Assembly (NCBI GenBank): GCA_013397455.1
Contig: VYZB01000334.1
Coordinates: 1-64,000, forward strand
DNA: 64,000 nucleotides
Source of the DNA: Crotophaga sulcirostris
Lineage: Eukaryota > Chordata > Aves > Cuculiformes > Crotophagidae
Direction: 5' to 3'
Positions 1-13,400 of this stretch are shown one piece after another; within the stretch, counting starts at the first letter, position 1, and each line of letters opens with the position of its first letter. Position numbers and translations under genes: made by a program. Under the pieces are notes generated by a model that saw only the letters and a program-made list of their open reading frames with translations, was not told where the DNA came from and searched no databases.

Positions 1-74
1 TAAGGTGACAACGACAGGAAGGAGGGAGGGGGAGGCTAACGCCAAACCCATAGCCCGGGGAATGGGGGGGACAT
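1..74 (+). mobile_element. Possible 3' internal end of an endogenous retrovirus with polypurine tract
   Basis: The left edge is purine- and G-rich (for example GGAGGGAGGGGGAGG at 21-35 and a run of seven G at 64-70). It directly precedes what looks like the start of an LTR at TGTGTAAACTGG. A polypurine tract just upstream of the 3' LTR is the expected retroviral layout. No coding region is recognisable in the 74 bases. The alternative is that these bases are still LTR U3 and the element is a solo LTR starting off the window. Confidence 0.4.
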
Positions 75-347
75 TGTGTAAACTGGATAAGATAAGAAGA
101 GTAAGAAATGAAAAGAACAAGGTTGAGAAAGACTGCTTACATCAATGATTTCCCTGGACTAATTGTAATAATTTGTTCCCTTTTCAATAATGCCATGCAT
201 ATGTATAGATGTACTCTTTAAATACCAAGCTCACCAAGGAATTGGCGCGCAGGGCTTTTTGGAATTATCCAACCTGTGCCCGACGTCGCAATAAACATAC
301 CTGCTTTATAACTCTCTGCGAGTTATGGAGTTTGTTTCCGCACGTCA
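75..347 (+). mobile_element. Endogenous retrovirus LTR, avian ERVK-like
   Basis: The stretch has LTR layout in plus orientation: TATA-like TTTAAATA at 217-224, poly(A) signal AATAAA at 290-295, then a short U5 (CTGCTTTATAACTCTCTGCG and on) ending ...TTCCGCACGTCA at 347. A 5' boundary at TG (75-76) would give a compact 273-bp LTR, a size typical of avian alpha/beta-type elements. The R-U5 portion resembles LTRs of bird ERVK elements as I recall them. No matching target duplication can be tested because the left end of the element is outside the window. Confidence 0.65.
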
Positions 348-3300
348 GTTCAATAATACAAAGAAAACATTAAAATCTGTTCTCCCTCCAAAAAATTCTT
401 ATTTTCCAGCCAGATCTGGGTATCCAGGACCCTAGTTCTGCCCAGTGAAAGCACAAATTTTTATTTTTTTTGCCTCTCCCTTAGACTCCCACAGAGATGC
501 ATGTATTTCTCAGTTCATTTTTCCCCTTTTCCAGGCAGTCATATTATTCTTTTCTTATTGTTGAGGATATCACATATCATCACCAGGCATGCACAGTACT
601 TATATTGCAACATACCATATGCAAAACTGTCCACTTCAATACTAAATGTCCTCTTCACGGTTCTCAAAATCTTTTGGAAAATGTTAACTGATGTAATGAC
701 AGTTTCTTTAGGAAGAAATCTATAGTAAGGGACCACTATCATCCTCTTTTGGTCAATCTGTGACTGAAATTGTACTGGAAAATTGGAAAAATACATTTCA
801 GTATCTACATTCTCTTAAAACAACAAGAAGATTTAAAGTAAAACTTACTCTAGTGAATCACATTTTTTAAACATCTGATAACCATCCTCTTTGACATCAT
901 ATATACAGCATTATATAGAAAGAAACAGCAATGCATATGAAATAATAAAGGCTATTAGTGTTGCATTTCAACGGAAGAAGGGTTTACATTTATGAAGTTC
1001 CATCTAAAGGAACAAAGAAACTAATATTTTACAGTAAAAAGACTAGTCTGTAAGACTTTTACATAACCTTTTCAGTTGTATACTATATCTCAATGCACTG
1101 TCACTATTTCTTCCTTGGTAAAATTATGGTAGCTTCCTGATAATCATAACCTGGAGTAGAAAGCTCCAATATTAACAACCTATTAAATACTCAGTTCTAA
1201 AGGAAATGGGTATATAGACCCTGTTGTAGGAATCTACGGTTCTGGTTTCAATTTACTGAATGGCCATATGCTTTCTTGTTTCATTTTGTTTTGCTTAAAA
1301 TTCCCTCATTTTTAGCCTTGTCAGTATCTCCTCATAAATTAAACAACAAAAAGTAGGTATCCTGAGAGAATCACTGATCTGTTTTGTCCTTCAGGAAAAT
1401 CCTTTTGCTTAGCTTCAGGCTTTGTTTCTAAAATATTTTATATCACATAGATGTAAAATAGAAACATAAAACCAAGTTAATTTGCCACAAAATCTAGTGG
1501 CAAATATGATGGCAGGTTGTGATAGTCATATGCCAACATCATCTGTGTGCTGGGTCACTCAAAAGAGGCAGTATGGCAAATCATTCAGTGATTAGTGTCA
1601 CTAGGACAAGGCGGCATTCAGAAGAAATCAATAACATGCTTTGAAAGTATAGGATTGACAGAATTCCCATGTCAGTCCTAGTTCAGTGAACTTCCAGTCT
1701 CTTAACATCCTAAATTCACTGATTCCTACTAGTACTTCCCTTCTTTCTGAAATCAAAACACAAATATCTGTTTGTGCTTTTTCAGTAGTTAAGTAAGTTT
1801 AGATCTTTCTTTAATGTCACTCCATGGTCCCATCTGACATGAGGATTTGAATTTTTGTTGTTTAAGTAGCAATAAAAGCACACCATCTGTTGGTAGCACC
1901 AGGAAGTACATGAATGTTGTAATAATAATGTAAAGTGTTTTCATGCTTTTTAAAAAATTATTTTAAGTTGCTTCTGTCACTATCTCACTTTCCAGCACCT
2001 GAAGATTAAGAGGAAGCTAGCAGCTTTCCTCTTCCCTGCCACACCATCCCCTGGTGCAATCACATCTATCTGAAGGCCTCCACCCAACACCTGAGCTAGC
2101 ATTACTGTTGTGCCTCCACAAAGTTTTCACCTTGTGGCTGTGTAAACATTTTAATGTTCTTTTAAGAGGTGGTTTGGGTTCAGTGTAGCTCATGTCAAAG
2201 CTCCTTTGCTGCATCTCATCTCCCTGATAATGTCTGCTGCTACGTTATTTCTGTAGGCTAGCTCTCAATATCACCTGCTTTAGCATGGCCCCCAAATTAA
2301 TAAATGCAAGAGATCTTTGATACTAGTACTTATCACCAGTGAAGTGTATATCACTGCTTGGTAACTTGCTTGAGTGAGCTGACTGATTCAATCCAATATT
2401 GGATTACTGAGAATAATATACACAGAGACTGGCAAGAGTCAGGATCATCTCTCTGTACCCTATCCATTTCCAGAACACAGAATTTTCCTTTCACCAGCAT
2501 GTTTTGCTAACAGATATATATGTCGGAGTTGTCTTGTAAGGTACATGTAAGCTTGGGGAGAGGCCAGCATCAGATGTGTTCACATATATCTTCTGTGAAT
2601 GGTAACCAAATGCCTGTCTTACAAAAATACAGACATACTGCCTAATTTTAATTTTAATAAATATAGATACTAAGAACGAATGTGGCTGTTTCAACTCAAC
2701 TATGCAAACTGAATTGTTTTGAAAGATGTGTTGTTTCTAACAGCTGATTCTAACAAGAACAATGCTGAGTTTAAAAGGTTCCTACCAATAATGCATTTTC
2801 ATGCTTATAATCCCTAAGAATCTAAATCCCTTTTTGTTCATTCAGTGCCACAGGCTCTCATGGCTTAAAGCTCTATAGTTTATAGTTAGCTAAGCTATGT
2901 CAGATATATGACAAACCTTCAAGGCCAGCCTGAACACAGTAAGAACTATCCTGCAATTTTCCTCATTAATATGACAATAAAGTGGTAGTTTTGACTTAAT
3001 TTGTCAGTCTACAGAGCTCCAGATTTCCTATTTATAGCAAGCACTATAAGGAGGTATGGTACATGCTGGAACAAAATTAGTTCAAGACATTAGTAAGTGA
3101 AGATTTACCAAGGGCACTAAAAAATCCCAGACTCAAAAAACAAGGCAGAAATTTAAGTAAACAAAATAAAAACAATGGCTATATTCCAAACCCACTTCAT
3201 TATCATTAATAGGTTTCAAAGATGCTGATGGCAACCCTGATCACATAATAGTGATGGTGGCCTGGATCCCACAACTATAAAAAGCTTTGTTAATTCCAAG

Positions 3301-4579
3301 GAGTGTTTCAAGAACTTTTGAGCTCAGTAGAAAGGGCAATTAACAGAAAGCAAATAACAAAGGTAAGAAACTGTGAGTCTCTTATCAGTCTCCCAGGGCC
3401 AGTGAATAATTGATTATAGAAATGGAAACAGCTCTCTTGGGTACTACTGAGAGGCCCCCAGACTAGAATAAACTGTAGGCTCTTGGTTGGGCCAAAGCCA
3501 TGACCTGGGCCATGTAGTCTAGCATTAAGAGCTCACATTCCCCACCTTTTCTTTCTATTCAACCTGCTATCTAAAATAATCACACTAATACATTTAGCCA
3601 GAGCTTGAGAATTTTTAATTTGCAACAATATGAATCAGTTTCATTTTGAAAATTCACTTCGGTTTCATTTTGAAAATTCTACCTATATTTGTATTTGTTG
3701 AGAGAGAAATGATGTTCCTTTTAACTCCGAGTTTTAAAACTCTTAAAATTCATAACCTACATTGCAACTAATAAAAACTACAGAAAATTATAAAATAAAT
3801 ATGTATTTCCATATTATATAAGAACTTGACCACACAGTTAAAGAGAAAATATATATATTCAAGTCAAGAAACTTCTTAGAAGTGCAAGATTATTTTTATA
3901 TTTTGTATATATAAAAGATAATAATACATACAAAATATTAAAATATTTTAAAACATGCAGTACATTCTGCGTAGATGCATTTCTCCAAATAATTTGAAAA
4001 CATGGCCGCAAAATGCTAGAAATGCTGCAGTCCAACTAATTTAATGTAATCAGCATAACAACCTGTTGCACACATTTTGTATGAAGAATGTCTTAGAAAA
4101 CTTGAAAGTAACAAATTTTGTGCTGGAACCACTTTATTTGTTTTATTTAATGTTCATATTAAAATAGCTTTCTGAGATCCCATTTGCCTCTGGTAAATCT
4201 GTAAAGTCACTTTGAAAGTCACAACTTTTTCCTGTGGAGTTTAGAAAAGAAAACTAATGTTACAGCATGAAAAGTCTTTGTGTTAGTTATTTTAGATATG
4301 AGATTTCAAAATACCATTTAGCCCATGTGTGCTTTTAACTTATGAACTTATGCATTAGCTATGTGATTTTCAGAAAAACTCCATAAAAGGTTTAACTAGT
4401 GAAGGAATAAGAATGAATATTGGATCTCACTTAAGAAAGGGGAAATAAAAGTTTTAAACATTCTAAAAATTTACTTTTCTAAGGTATGATAGAATTGTCC
4501 TTATTCAAGAAACAACAGAACATAAATGCCTACTAAATAGTTTACATGAACTATAGCTTTGAAAACAGAAATACCCCGA
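348..4579. other. Unique AT-rich DNA, likely PDE4D intron
   Basis: I see no gene, RNA gene or recognisable mobile element here. The few short open frames look like chance. A small direct duplication at 3638-3679 is listed separately. The 3780-3960 part is extremely AT-rich. Confidence 0.6.
3638..3679. repeat. Direct duplication of an 18-base unit
   Basis: GTTTCATTTTGAAAATTC occurs at 3638-3655 and again, identical, at 3662-3679, with six bases between. It is a small local duplication. Confidence 0.85.
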
Positions 4580-4720
4580 TCCTGGGAGGTGTTCAAGGCC
4601 AGGACAGATGAGGCTTTGAGCAACCTGATCTAGTCCAAAGTATCCCTGCCTATGGCAGAGGTGTTGGAACTGGATGATCTTTAAGGTCCCTTGCAACCCA
4701 AACCATTCTATGATTCTCTG
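4580..4720 (+). mobile_element. CR1 LINE 3' end, short fragment
   Basis: The sequence reads as the end of the CR1 ORF2 and 3' UTR in plus orientation: GGAGGTGTTCAAGGCCAGGA, then the conserved 'TTGGAACTGGATGATCTTTAAGGTCCCTT' type segment (about 4665-4693), finishing CCATTCTATGATTCTCTG. It is 5'-truncated, as most CR1 copies are. Confidence 0.9.
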
Positions 4721-6540
4721 ATTTTTATAGTAATGTTGGGCAAACAATTGTCCTTCAGAACCAACTCCTTGCCTAATGAATTTACCATACAGCAAGTAAG
4801 AAGACAACATGCGACATTAACCTGCAACTATTTAAAGCTTTTATCTACACACTGCAAGACAAAAAGACTTAGACAGTCCATTAGAAATCATAAAAGCTTA
4901 GCTCTAACCATGAGTGCCTTGGGAGTAACTGAAGTAGATGCCATTTGGGCACCCTTGAGGGGATGGATTCAGATAGCATAGTCTGGTGATGAGACCAACT
5001 TTAGCATGGTTTTGAGAGAGCTTTGCTTTTTATTTTTGAGATAGGCACATCAGATATACCAGAATGAATTTTAATCAATAAAGATGCCTTTTCATCAATA
5101 TTGCTGAACCCACCCACAGAGCGGGTTCTTCCCTTAGAATTCACCCTCAGTCCAAGAACAAATTTCCTGAGCTTCTGCCAACGATACATTACCAGCCATG
5201 CCCCTAGGAAAAGCTTTCCTTTCTCCCATTGCTCTAGCCTGGATATGCGTTCTACTTCTTAGACTTTGTGTCTCACTCTCCTGATACCATGGGCTCCCCG
5301 GCTTTTTGTCTCACATCCTCTCCCCTGTCCCACTCATCCTTAGCTGCTCTTCATGATGGCAGAAATCCCCCTTTCCCCAGAGAGTTTCTCCTATTCAGTA
5401 TGAAGTGGCTACAGCAAGGTGAACAGGCAGCCTTCATTCCTGCTGGCTGGACACAGAACTTAACATAAATACGCAGTAAATAACAACAAATAAAGCAAAT
5501 CATCCAAGACATCTCATTTTCTTTGAAAAAGAGAAGAGACCTCCCTGTTCTTTGCAACTGATGTTACCTAATTATGCTTCAAATGCTCACTGAAATATTG
5601 GACAGCTTTTCAAATGTCTACCAGCTATATCCTTGAGAAGAATAATGACATCTAGTGACAAGATAGAAAATCACAGCTCTCTTTTCTCCATGCACCACTG
5701 AATACATGTACACCTCTACATTTGTGGCAGCTATATACTCACTGCAGCTTCAAGGGTAATTGTTCCATTGTTAAAAATGAGCAGAAATTATAAACCTAAC
5801 AAGACAAATTGTCTGGCTTGCTTGTATCGGTAACTACTTGCATTTTAAATGCACAGCATTTTAATTTCACAAATTAAATGTCCCTTATACTTTACTGTAA
5901 AATCTTACACACTGACATGTTCAGAACTATAACATGCACTTGGCAGACCTTTTTGTAAAAACTAGCCAAAACTATTATACTTTTTATATATCTTCCCCTG
6001 TCCCCAATATGGATGCTACACCAAAAAAGTTCAGCGTTTTTATTATTCTGCTCACAACATACAGACTAACATAAAAGCTTGATAGTAACACTGTGGTTAT
6101 ATATTCATGAGTTCAGCCAATACTAGTCTGTAATATTTTCCAAACAGTTGGGGTTTTTTCCACAATAGGGCATTATTTCCCTCACAGTGTCCCAGGCAGC
6201 AAATTAATTTCTGGGATATAAAATTTGTACTCGTGTTTCTGCATGGTAGTTCTTAATATTGATCTCAGCCTACAAATGCCTTTCTATATTGTGTATCTGT
6301 TCCAGCTTTTACTTTCCCAACTTGACAACGAAACATTGTGTAAAGCAACATTTGTACTATTTAGCAGTCCATTTTATGTTCTATTAATTACATGATACAA
6401 AACAAGGCACTGAACTACATCACATTATTGCAATGTAATTGGCTCTATTGTATCATTCTGGTCTCATTTCCAGCTGTCCTTCATTGGAAATTTCTTATAG
6501 GAAAACACGAGTCTTGTTTTAGCAGTAGCTACGTGATGCT
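4721..6540. other. Unique DNA, likely intron
   Basis: No gene or known repeat is visible. The 5190-5460 part is somewhat more GC-rich than its surroundings, but no exon structure or protein family is recognisable. Confidence 0.55.
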
Positions 6541-6542
6541 AT

Positions 6543-6570
6543 ATACATATATATATATACACACACACAC
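6543..6570. repeat. TA/CA compound microsatellite
   Basis: A run of TA dinucleotides passes directly into CA dinucleotides (ATATATATAC ACACACACAC). It lies about 50 bases left of the 3' end of the minus-strand CR1. Confidence 0.9.
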
Positions 6571-6623
6571 GCTGTATACGTATGCTATGTCCTATATATT
6601 ATCTTACATATATAGTTCTTTCA

Positions 6624-7408
6624 TATCACAGTATCACAGTACTACAAGGTTTGAGATCATCAAGTCCAACCTATAACTCAACAGTAACACTAAGACCAAC
6701 ACCAACCCATCATCTAAACCATGGCACTAAGTGCCTCATCCAATCTCCTCTTAAACACCTCCAGGGACAGCGACTACACCACCTCCCCAGGCAGCACATT
6801 CCAATGGCCAATCACCCTTTCAGTAAATAATTTTTTCCTAATTTCAAGCCTAAACCTCCCCTGATGAAGCTTGAGACCATGTCCTCTTGTTCTGTCACCT
6901 GGGAGAAGAGACCAACCCCTGCCTGACTACAACCTCCTTTTAGGTAGCTGTAGAGAGCAATAAGGTCTCCCCTGAGCCTCCTCTTCTACAGGCTAAACCG
7001 CCCCAGCTCCCTCAGTCGCTCCTCATACAGCTTGTGCTCAAGCCCCTTCGCCATCTTTGTTGACCTCCTCTGGACACACTCCAGTATCTTGACACCCTTC
7101 TCAAACTGAGGGGCCCAGAACTGCACACAGTACTCAAGGTGGGGCATAACCACTGATGAGTATAAGGGGATGATAACTTCTCTGGTCCTGCTGGCTACAC
7201 TGATGCAGGCCAGGATACCATTGGCCGCCTTGGCCACTTTGGGCACACTGCTGGCTCATGTTGAGTTTCCTATCTACCAGTACTCCCAAGTCCCTTTCTG
7301 CCTGACTACTCTCCAGCCACTCTGTCCCCAGTCGATAGCTTTGCGTGGGGTTATTGTGTCCAAAATGTAGCACTCGGCATTTGGACTTATTAAACATCAT
7401 CCTATCCT
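6624..7408 (-). mobile_element. CR1 LINE, minus strand, 3' third with reverse-transcriptase C-terminal remnant
   Basis: On the minus strand this encodes the C-terminal part of CR1 ORF2 and its 3' UTR. Seen: [14 protein letters not shown] near 7400, then [17 protein letters not shown], a one-base frame change near 7246, then the segment [18 protein letters not shown] and [25 protein letters not shown] and a stop near 6986. A degraded tail follows, with the LEVFKRR-type segment and an end repeat read TACTGTGATACTGTGATA on the minus strand. The frame change, the stop and a small deletion (ISVASR where CR1 usually has ISNSVASR) show it is dead. It is inserted in the same orientation as PDE4D. Confidence 0.93.
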
Positions 7409-10400
7409 CTTGATCAACTTTAAAGTTCTTCTAGAAGACTGTTTCAGCAATTGTATGGTAATTTAATCCTCCAGTTCCTTGATAAACAAAGATTGTACAT
7501 GATATCCTGTCCCATTTTAGTTCAGAAAAAAACTGGAGCATATTCCTGGAGCATAGTCTTTTATCTCAATGGCTGAAGTATTTATCTGAATTTCATTGGA
7601 TAATTATGAAATTCAGATTTGTTTGCAAGTGCTGTTCTAAATGTTAACACAAATGAAAATGTGCTCAGATGTTGTGCTGACCTTAGTTTGTCTCTGCCCT
7701 GTTACATATGCAAAGAACAATGTTGAAAATTCCTAAAACCAGGCATCTTGAAATGAGAGATTTCTCTATATGTCTAGTGATTCCTATGAAGAGAAGTGAG
7801 CAAAGATTTTGCCTCCTAGGTTTCCATCAAGTTTTAAACAGTGCGATACTGCAGAATTGGTAAATGGATGAATTGGTAAACACATCTCCTTTCATTTTAA
7901 TCCCATGCTGACTCCAAGAGCAGTACCACAGAACTTTAGAAAAAGCAATCAAAACAACTACATCAATAAATTCTTATTACAGACAATGCTTGTCAAAATA
8001 TAGCTCCTAATTTAAAGACTTCTGAAGCTGTTCTGTTTTTTCCTGCCTAAACAACCAACATTCAATTATTAATAAGATAGTTTGCATAATTTCAAAACAA
8101 AATGCATTGTTTCTCTTGATAATGGCAAACCCAAACAACCAACTTAGTTGAAGTTTATGATAGGGATAAAACAATAAAGTAGTAAAGGCAATTCTAGGTT
8201 GCCTAATAAGAAAAAAAATTACTAAAGCAGGAGGATTTACAATCAATTATACTATAAATGCCATTTGGATTTCCACATAAAAACAAAATACGGGTTATGA
8301 AGACATTTGCACTTGGAACTACAAAAGATGAAATGGCTTACTTAGTTAACTAGTCCATGTGTTTTTTCAGAGTGGCAACAGCTATCTTAAAAAGAAACAC
8401 GAATGATTTTTATACATAGCTGACCACATTTCTGAAATAAGCACAATTTTTCATTCATTTCAGAGTTCTTCAAGATAAGACCTTTATTATGGTAATGGTC
8501 CATAAAGAATACAATCATACTCTCTATGTAGAACAAGTTAGCAAAATCAGCAACCACAAAACTGGATATATGCCCACAGCTCAAGTGTGCATCTATATTT
8601 GTATTTTAGTTTGGCTCAGGAGTGCATTTTTAAGCTAGTCCACCTTTACCAGTTTGGTTTACATAGTGGAGAAGTCCTGATGCACAAACAAACTCAAAAT
8701 TAAGTGAATCCAGAAGCTATGTACCAGTACTATGTACAGAGTGCACTGTGGTCATTAGAACCTGACTAGATTTAATCCAAAGTAAACCTCCTGAAATATA
8801 GGCAATGTAGGCCCTGGCTTCTCAGTACTGAATGCCTGAGGCTGCAGTAGCTTCCTTGTTATGGTACCTTATTTGCTAGGCAAGATGCATCCTAGGAGTT
8901 CTATAAAGACAACAATTCCTCTGAGCACAGTCCTGACAAACATTGACGATATCTACAGTTGCACTGCAGAAGTCACTGGTTAATGTCTGTTTTGTCATAT
9001 ACCATCATTCTGGAGATCGACAACATCCTAGTAGAAAAGTCCCTAATACCTATGCCTGATCAAGGGAATCTTCCAGTTTTCCTCTACACTGAACCTGGAA
9101 CACCAAAAGGTATTTGGATATATTCTCCTTCTCCCAGAGCTGCTCATGCTTTGAAGACACAGGCATAGGAACGAGTCCCTTGGAGATAACTGTGTGTATA
9201 AGTCTCTAACATGGAACTTGCTCTGCGGTGAAAGTCTAGAAATCTTGCCCGGAGTGAATGTGAAAAACAAATGAGCTTATCTTACAGAACAGCAGTAGTA
9301 CCTACTTCAGTGATTCAAATCTTCAACCTACACCAACATATCTGTACAGTTAATGTTTTCTTTGGGTGTCTGAATGTGTTGCTGCTTCTTAAGTAAGGAT
9401 GTGCATAGTCAGACATATATCAGTTTTAAGTCAAGATGAAATTTTCATTTTCAGTCTTGCACCTAGCAAATTTTCTTAATTTTCTCTCTATTGCCTACTA
9501 TGAAGTGGAAATGTGACATGTGACAATACAATATTGTTTTGTAGGAATGTTTAAGCAGCTCATGTACTTACATATAGGCCAGAGAATAATTTATCAGAAT
9601 TACTCAAACGTAAAGGATACTGCTTTGTGGTATACTGAGTGTTTCAGTTCTCACTCAGGTCTGCAGATATTGCAGTTAGAAAAGACCACAGAAATGTCAT
9701 CATTATACATGATTTCCGTGTATCCTTTGGGTCACAATGTACTTAAAGATATCATTGGATCTATGCTTTAGATCACAAATGCTGATATGAATTATAAATG
9801 TACATATATTTAACAATTTCCAACCACACAAGAATATTAAACTGATTTATAGTATCTGTTAATTCAGTTGTATTTAGCCTTGTCAAGTAGACATTAGTAG
9901 CCTTCAATGTTACAGTGCTACTCGTATTTCGTTTTTAAAAAGCCTTCGATAGTTTGCTAGAACACATCACTAGAAGTCAGAAGTTCCAGACAATCGTGAA
10001 TGCCACATTCTTCCACTGAACACTATATGACCACTGGGTAAATAGCTTGTATTCTGTGATAGGTACAATTCCTTAAAAATCTTGGCATACAGGCTTCAAG
10101 ATCTTTGGCAGAAAGACCACAGAAACTCATTGTATATTTATTGATTTGTTGCTGTAAAACGTGATGCAAGTCTGCAACTTAATTTTTAAAATGGCAGCAT
10201 TCAAGGTAATTAATGTGACTTTAAATTTGGAGTAAGGTGAGTGTAACGTGCCAATATCATCACTAGTTGAAAACACTGCCATTAAATCATCTGCAGGTTT
10301 TCTTACTCAAGTTATAAACACCCAACATTTCCATAGAATTGCCATGAATATTGCCTAGGTTTGCACTGCTATAAAGCAGCATGTGTCAGAGAAAAGGACA

Positions 10401-13400
10401 AGAGTACACTTTTGAATGTATTCCTGCAGATCTCATCTAAAATCCAGAGAACACAGCAGAAAGATTTAATTACACATAATAGCAATTGCTGATGATTTAA
10501 AAATTTCAAGTCACTAAAAGATTTTATGTGTACTCACTGAACATATGATTTCACAGAAGGGCACAATGTAAACACTCGCCAAATTATGTACTTCTTCATG
10601 AAATTGTACTTACCTACAAAGAAAACAAACAGAACGAAATCTTAAATATCTATACATACACACAGGTACATCTTGGCACCCAAAAAGACGTCAGAGGATC
10701 ACAATAGTGTACTCATTTCTACAAAACATTCCCATCAAAAGCTATTCCTAGACTTACAACTTATACATCATTGGCTGCATATGGTCACAGATACTTTAAA
10801 AGGATTCTCATATCGACTTTATTTTGCATTTTTCCTTCTTAATTTTTTAAAATCACCCATTTTAAAGGTCTGAATAAGCTACAATGAAAAAAAAATGTTC
10901 AAAAAGTACAAGGTTTTAGCTACAAAACTGAATAATACAATAATATCAGCTGTAAGAAGAATTTCTAAGGAGGTTGTTAAGATTAAAAATATGTCTTTTT
11001 ATACGGCCTTATGCTTTAGTTTCAGATAATGCTACTCTGCAATTTCAACTATTTCTACTATCACAGATCCAAAAATTTTTCCAATACCTAAATATTTAGC
11101 ACTAACTTAACATTGTTTATTCATAGCTCTGACTCTTCAGTCAGATGTTGCCTGTCTTTGATAGAGTAAAAAACTCAGCATGGCACATAACTGAATTGGC
11201 CAAATTCACAAAAATCAGTAGATAATACTTTTGAAATAATTGAAATAATACTTTAGTCTTTAAATACCCAGTCATGTGACATATAATAGAGAGCAGATAC
11301 ACATGATTAATCTTCCCCTTTAGAGTAATTTCATATTGTTAAATTATGAGGCATTCTCTTGTTTTAAGTACTTCTTGCGGAGCTGGGGGTGCCGGCAACA
11401 AACAGGTGAAATTTCTTAACTGTTGGGAATTTCTAAGCTGTGAATTTCTAAGCCTGTGCTTAGACAAAGGTCACCAGAATGCAACTGAATTCTACATTTG
11501 TGCAGAATAGGCTTAGGAACTACGCATGTGCATACAGTGAAATATACCAAACCAAAACAAAAAATCATGCTTTATGCCTATGTATTGGCATTACTGCATA
11601 GAGTTAGTCCATACTCTTGCAGTGCTGTTCTAAATTATTTTGTTTTGTTGCATGCAAATGTTTCCATTCCTATATGTCTGCAGGCTATAATAAAATCTGT
11701 TACTTCCAGTATGCCACAGCAAAAAAAGACACTCGAGCGTTTGCTATCTACAGAAAGGTTTCAGTTTCTGTTCAAAGTAGAGATAAGAAAGATCTGATAC
11801 AAAGAACCTGTTAAGACACTGGCAAATGTAAGACTTTAATTTGATTCACATAATGTTTTATTGGTTGTGACCTACTTCTGCACAGCAGAGCACAGTGTCA
11901 GGGCCTACATCAAACTGGACTATATTACACATTTATGCATTAGCAGCACAGCTGTTGCACTGGGTGTTGTAATGCTGTGCCCAGTAACCTGGTTACAGTA
12001 GCAATCGACTTTGCTTTTTCCTTATCTAGGCTCTATAACACAAATGTTTCACTTTTACCAACCTAGGAATTTTGCAGTTTGAGCAGACATGCCTGTCTGT
12101 CCATGATGTGTATGACAAAGCTGGAAAGACATGTATATTTTTAGAAAAACCTTTTTACCTTACTGACCCTCCTAATCACAATCCTGATATACAGCCAGAA
12201 AAACAGTAAGAAAACGATAAGACAAACATGACTTTCGATAAAGAAAAGATGTTATTGCAAACTCAAACTCAGAACAGTAGACATATATTTGTTAGACCAT
12301 CCAAAATTGCAGATGGTCTCGGTCCTCTTTTTATTGTAATAATTGAAATAGCATACACTTGAATTGGAAAGCTATTGGAGATAGTCTCCAGGCTGACGGA
12401 CAGTTTGAGCAGGCTTGGAAAACGCACTGTAATTCAGAATTTTCTGTTTCAGCCATTGAAAAACTCTAACAAAAACTTTAAAGACAACAAATGGAAGCTG
12501 CAAGAGTTGCAGTTGCCTTCAAAATGTTCTTGCTCCAGGTACTAAATATTGGAAAAAAAAATTAATCAAAATATATCATAGTATAAATTGTCAAAAATGC
12601 CTTTATTTTTCTAAACACATACATAATTTCTGTCATTCCTTATGAAAGAAATACCAAGCTGAAATTCCTAATCTACATCTAGCCAGTTTACATGAATATT
12701 TTTATCTCTTGGTATTAGTTTTTGAAAACTATTTACTCAAGCTAAAGAATCCTGAAATTGAGGTTACGTAGAGCATGATATGCTCTAATAAAAAAAAAAT
12801 CCCATAACATTCAAGGATTCCTAGAAATATTGATCTTATCAACTTATTTAACTTTTTCCAGCACATCAAGCCCCCTAAGTTAATTTTAGCAGATTTATAG
12901 ATGTGCCTGCTGCATATAGCTGTGCAAACTTCCACCTATATCATGGAAAGCTGATGTGCAAGGACCCGGAGACAATGTATTTTCTAATGAAGATCAATCG
13001 TATTACCTCACTACTTTTTATTGTCCTGCCTGAAGTCTAAAAGCTAGTTTATCGCCAAATGGCATGAAGTGCACAGTAGTGATTACTGAATATATCCATA
13101 GCTAACAGATAACAGAAGTAATTTTATGATTTTTTAAAATACCAAAAGAAAAAACATTTCTCCTTAACATCTCAATTATCAAAAAACCTTAAAATAAAAT
13201 TGGAGACTTCAATCACTGTCAGTTCAAGATTGTCAGTCTTGAAATATCCTGATAAAATTGACCCCGCACAGTGTAAGTATAAAACAACACAATTTTTAAT
13301 GCTGTATAGCTCCACGACTTTTTGTTGCTTTTAGTTGATTTGTGAGTTAAATTTATTGCAAATGAAATAGCTTAAGAGTATACCTCAGTAAGAAATAGCC

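Noticed and set aside
9650..9770. Segment TTAGAAAAGACCACAGAAAT resembling a CR1 3' UTR
   Set aside because: Only about 20 bases are suggestive and the flanks do not continue the CR1 order.
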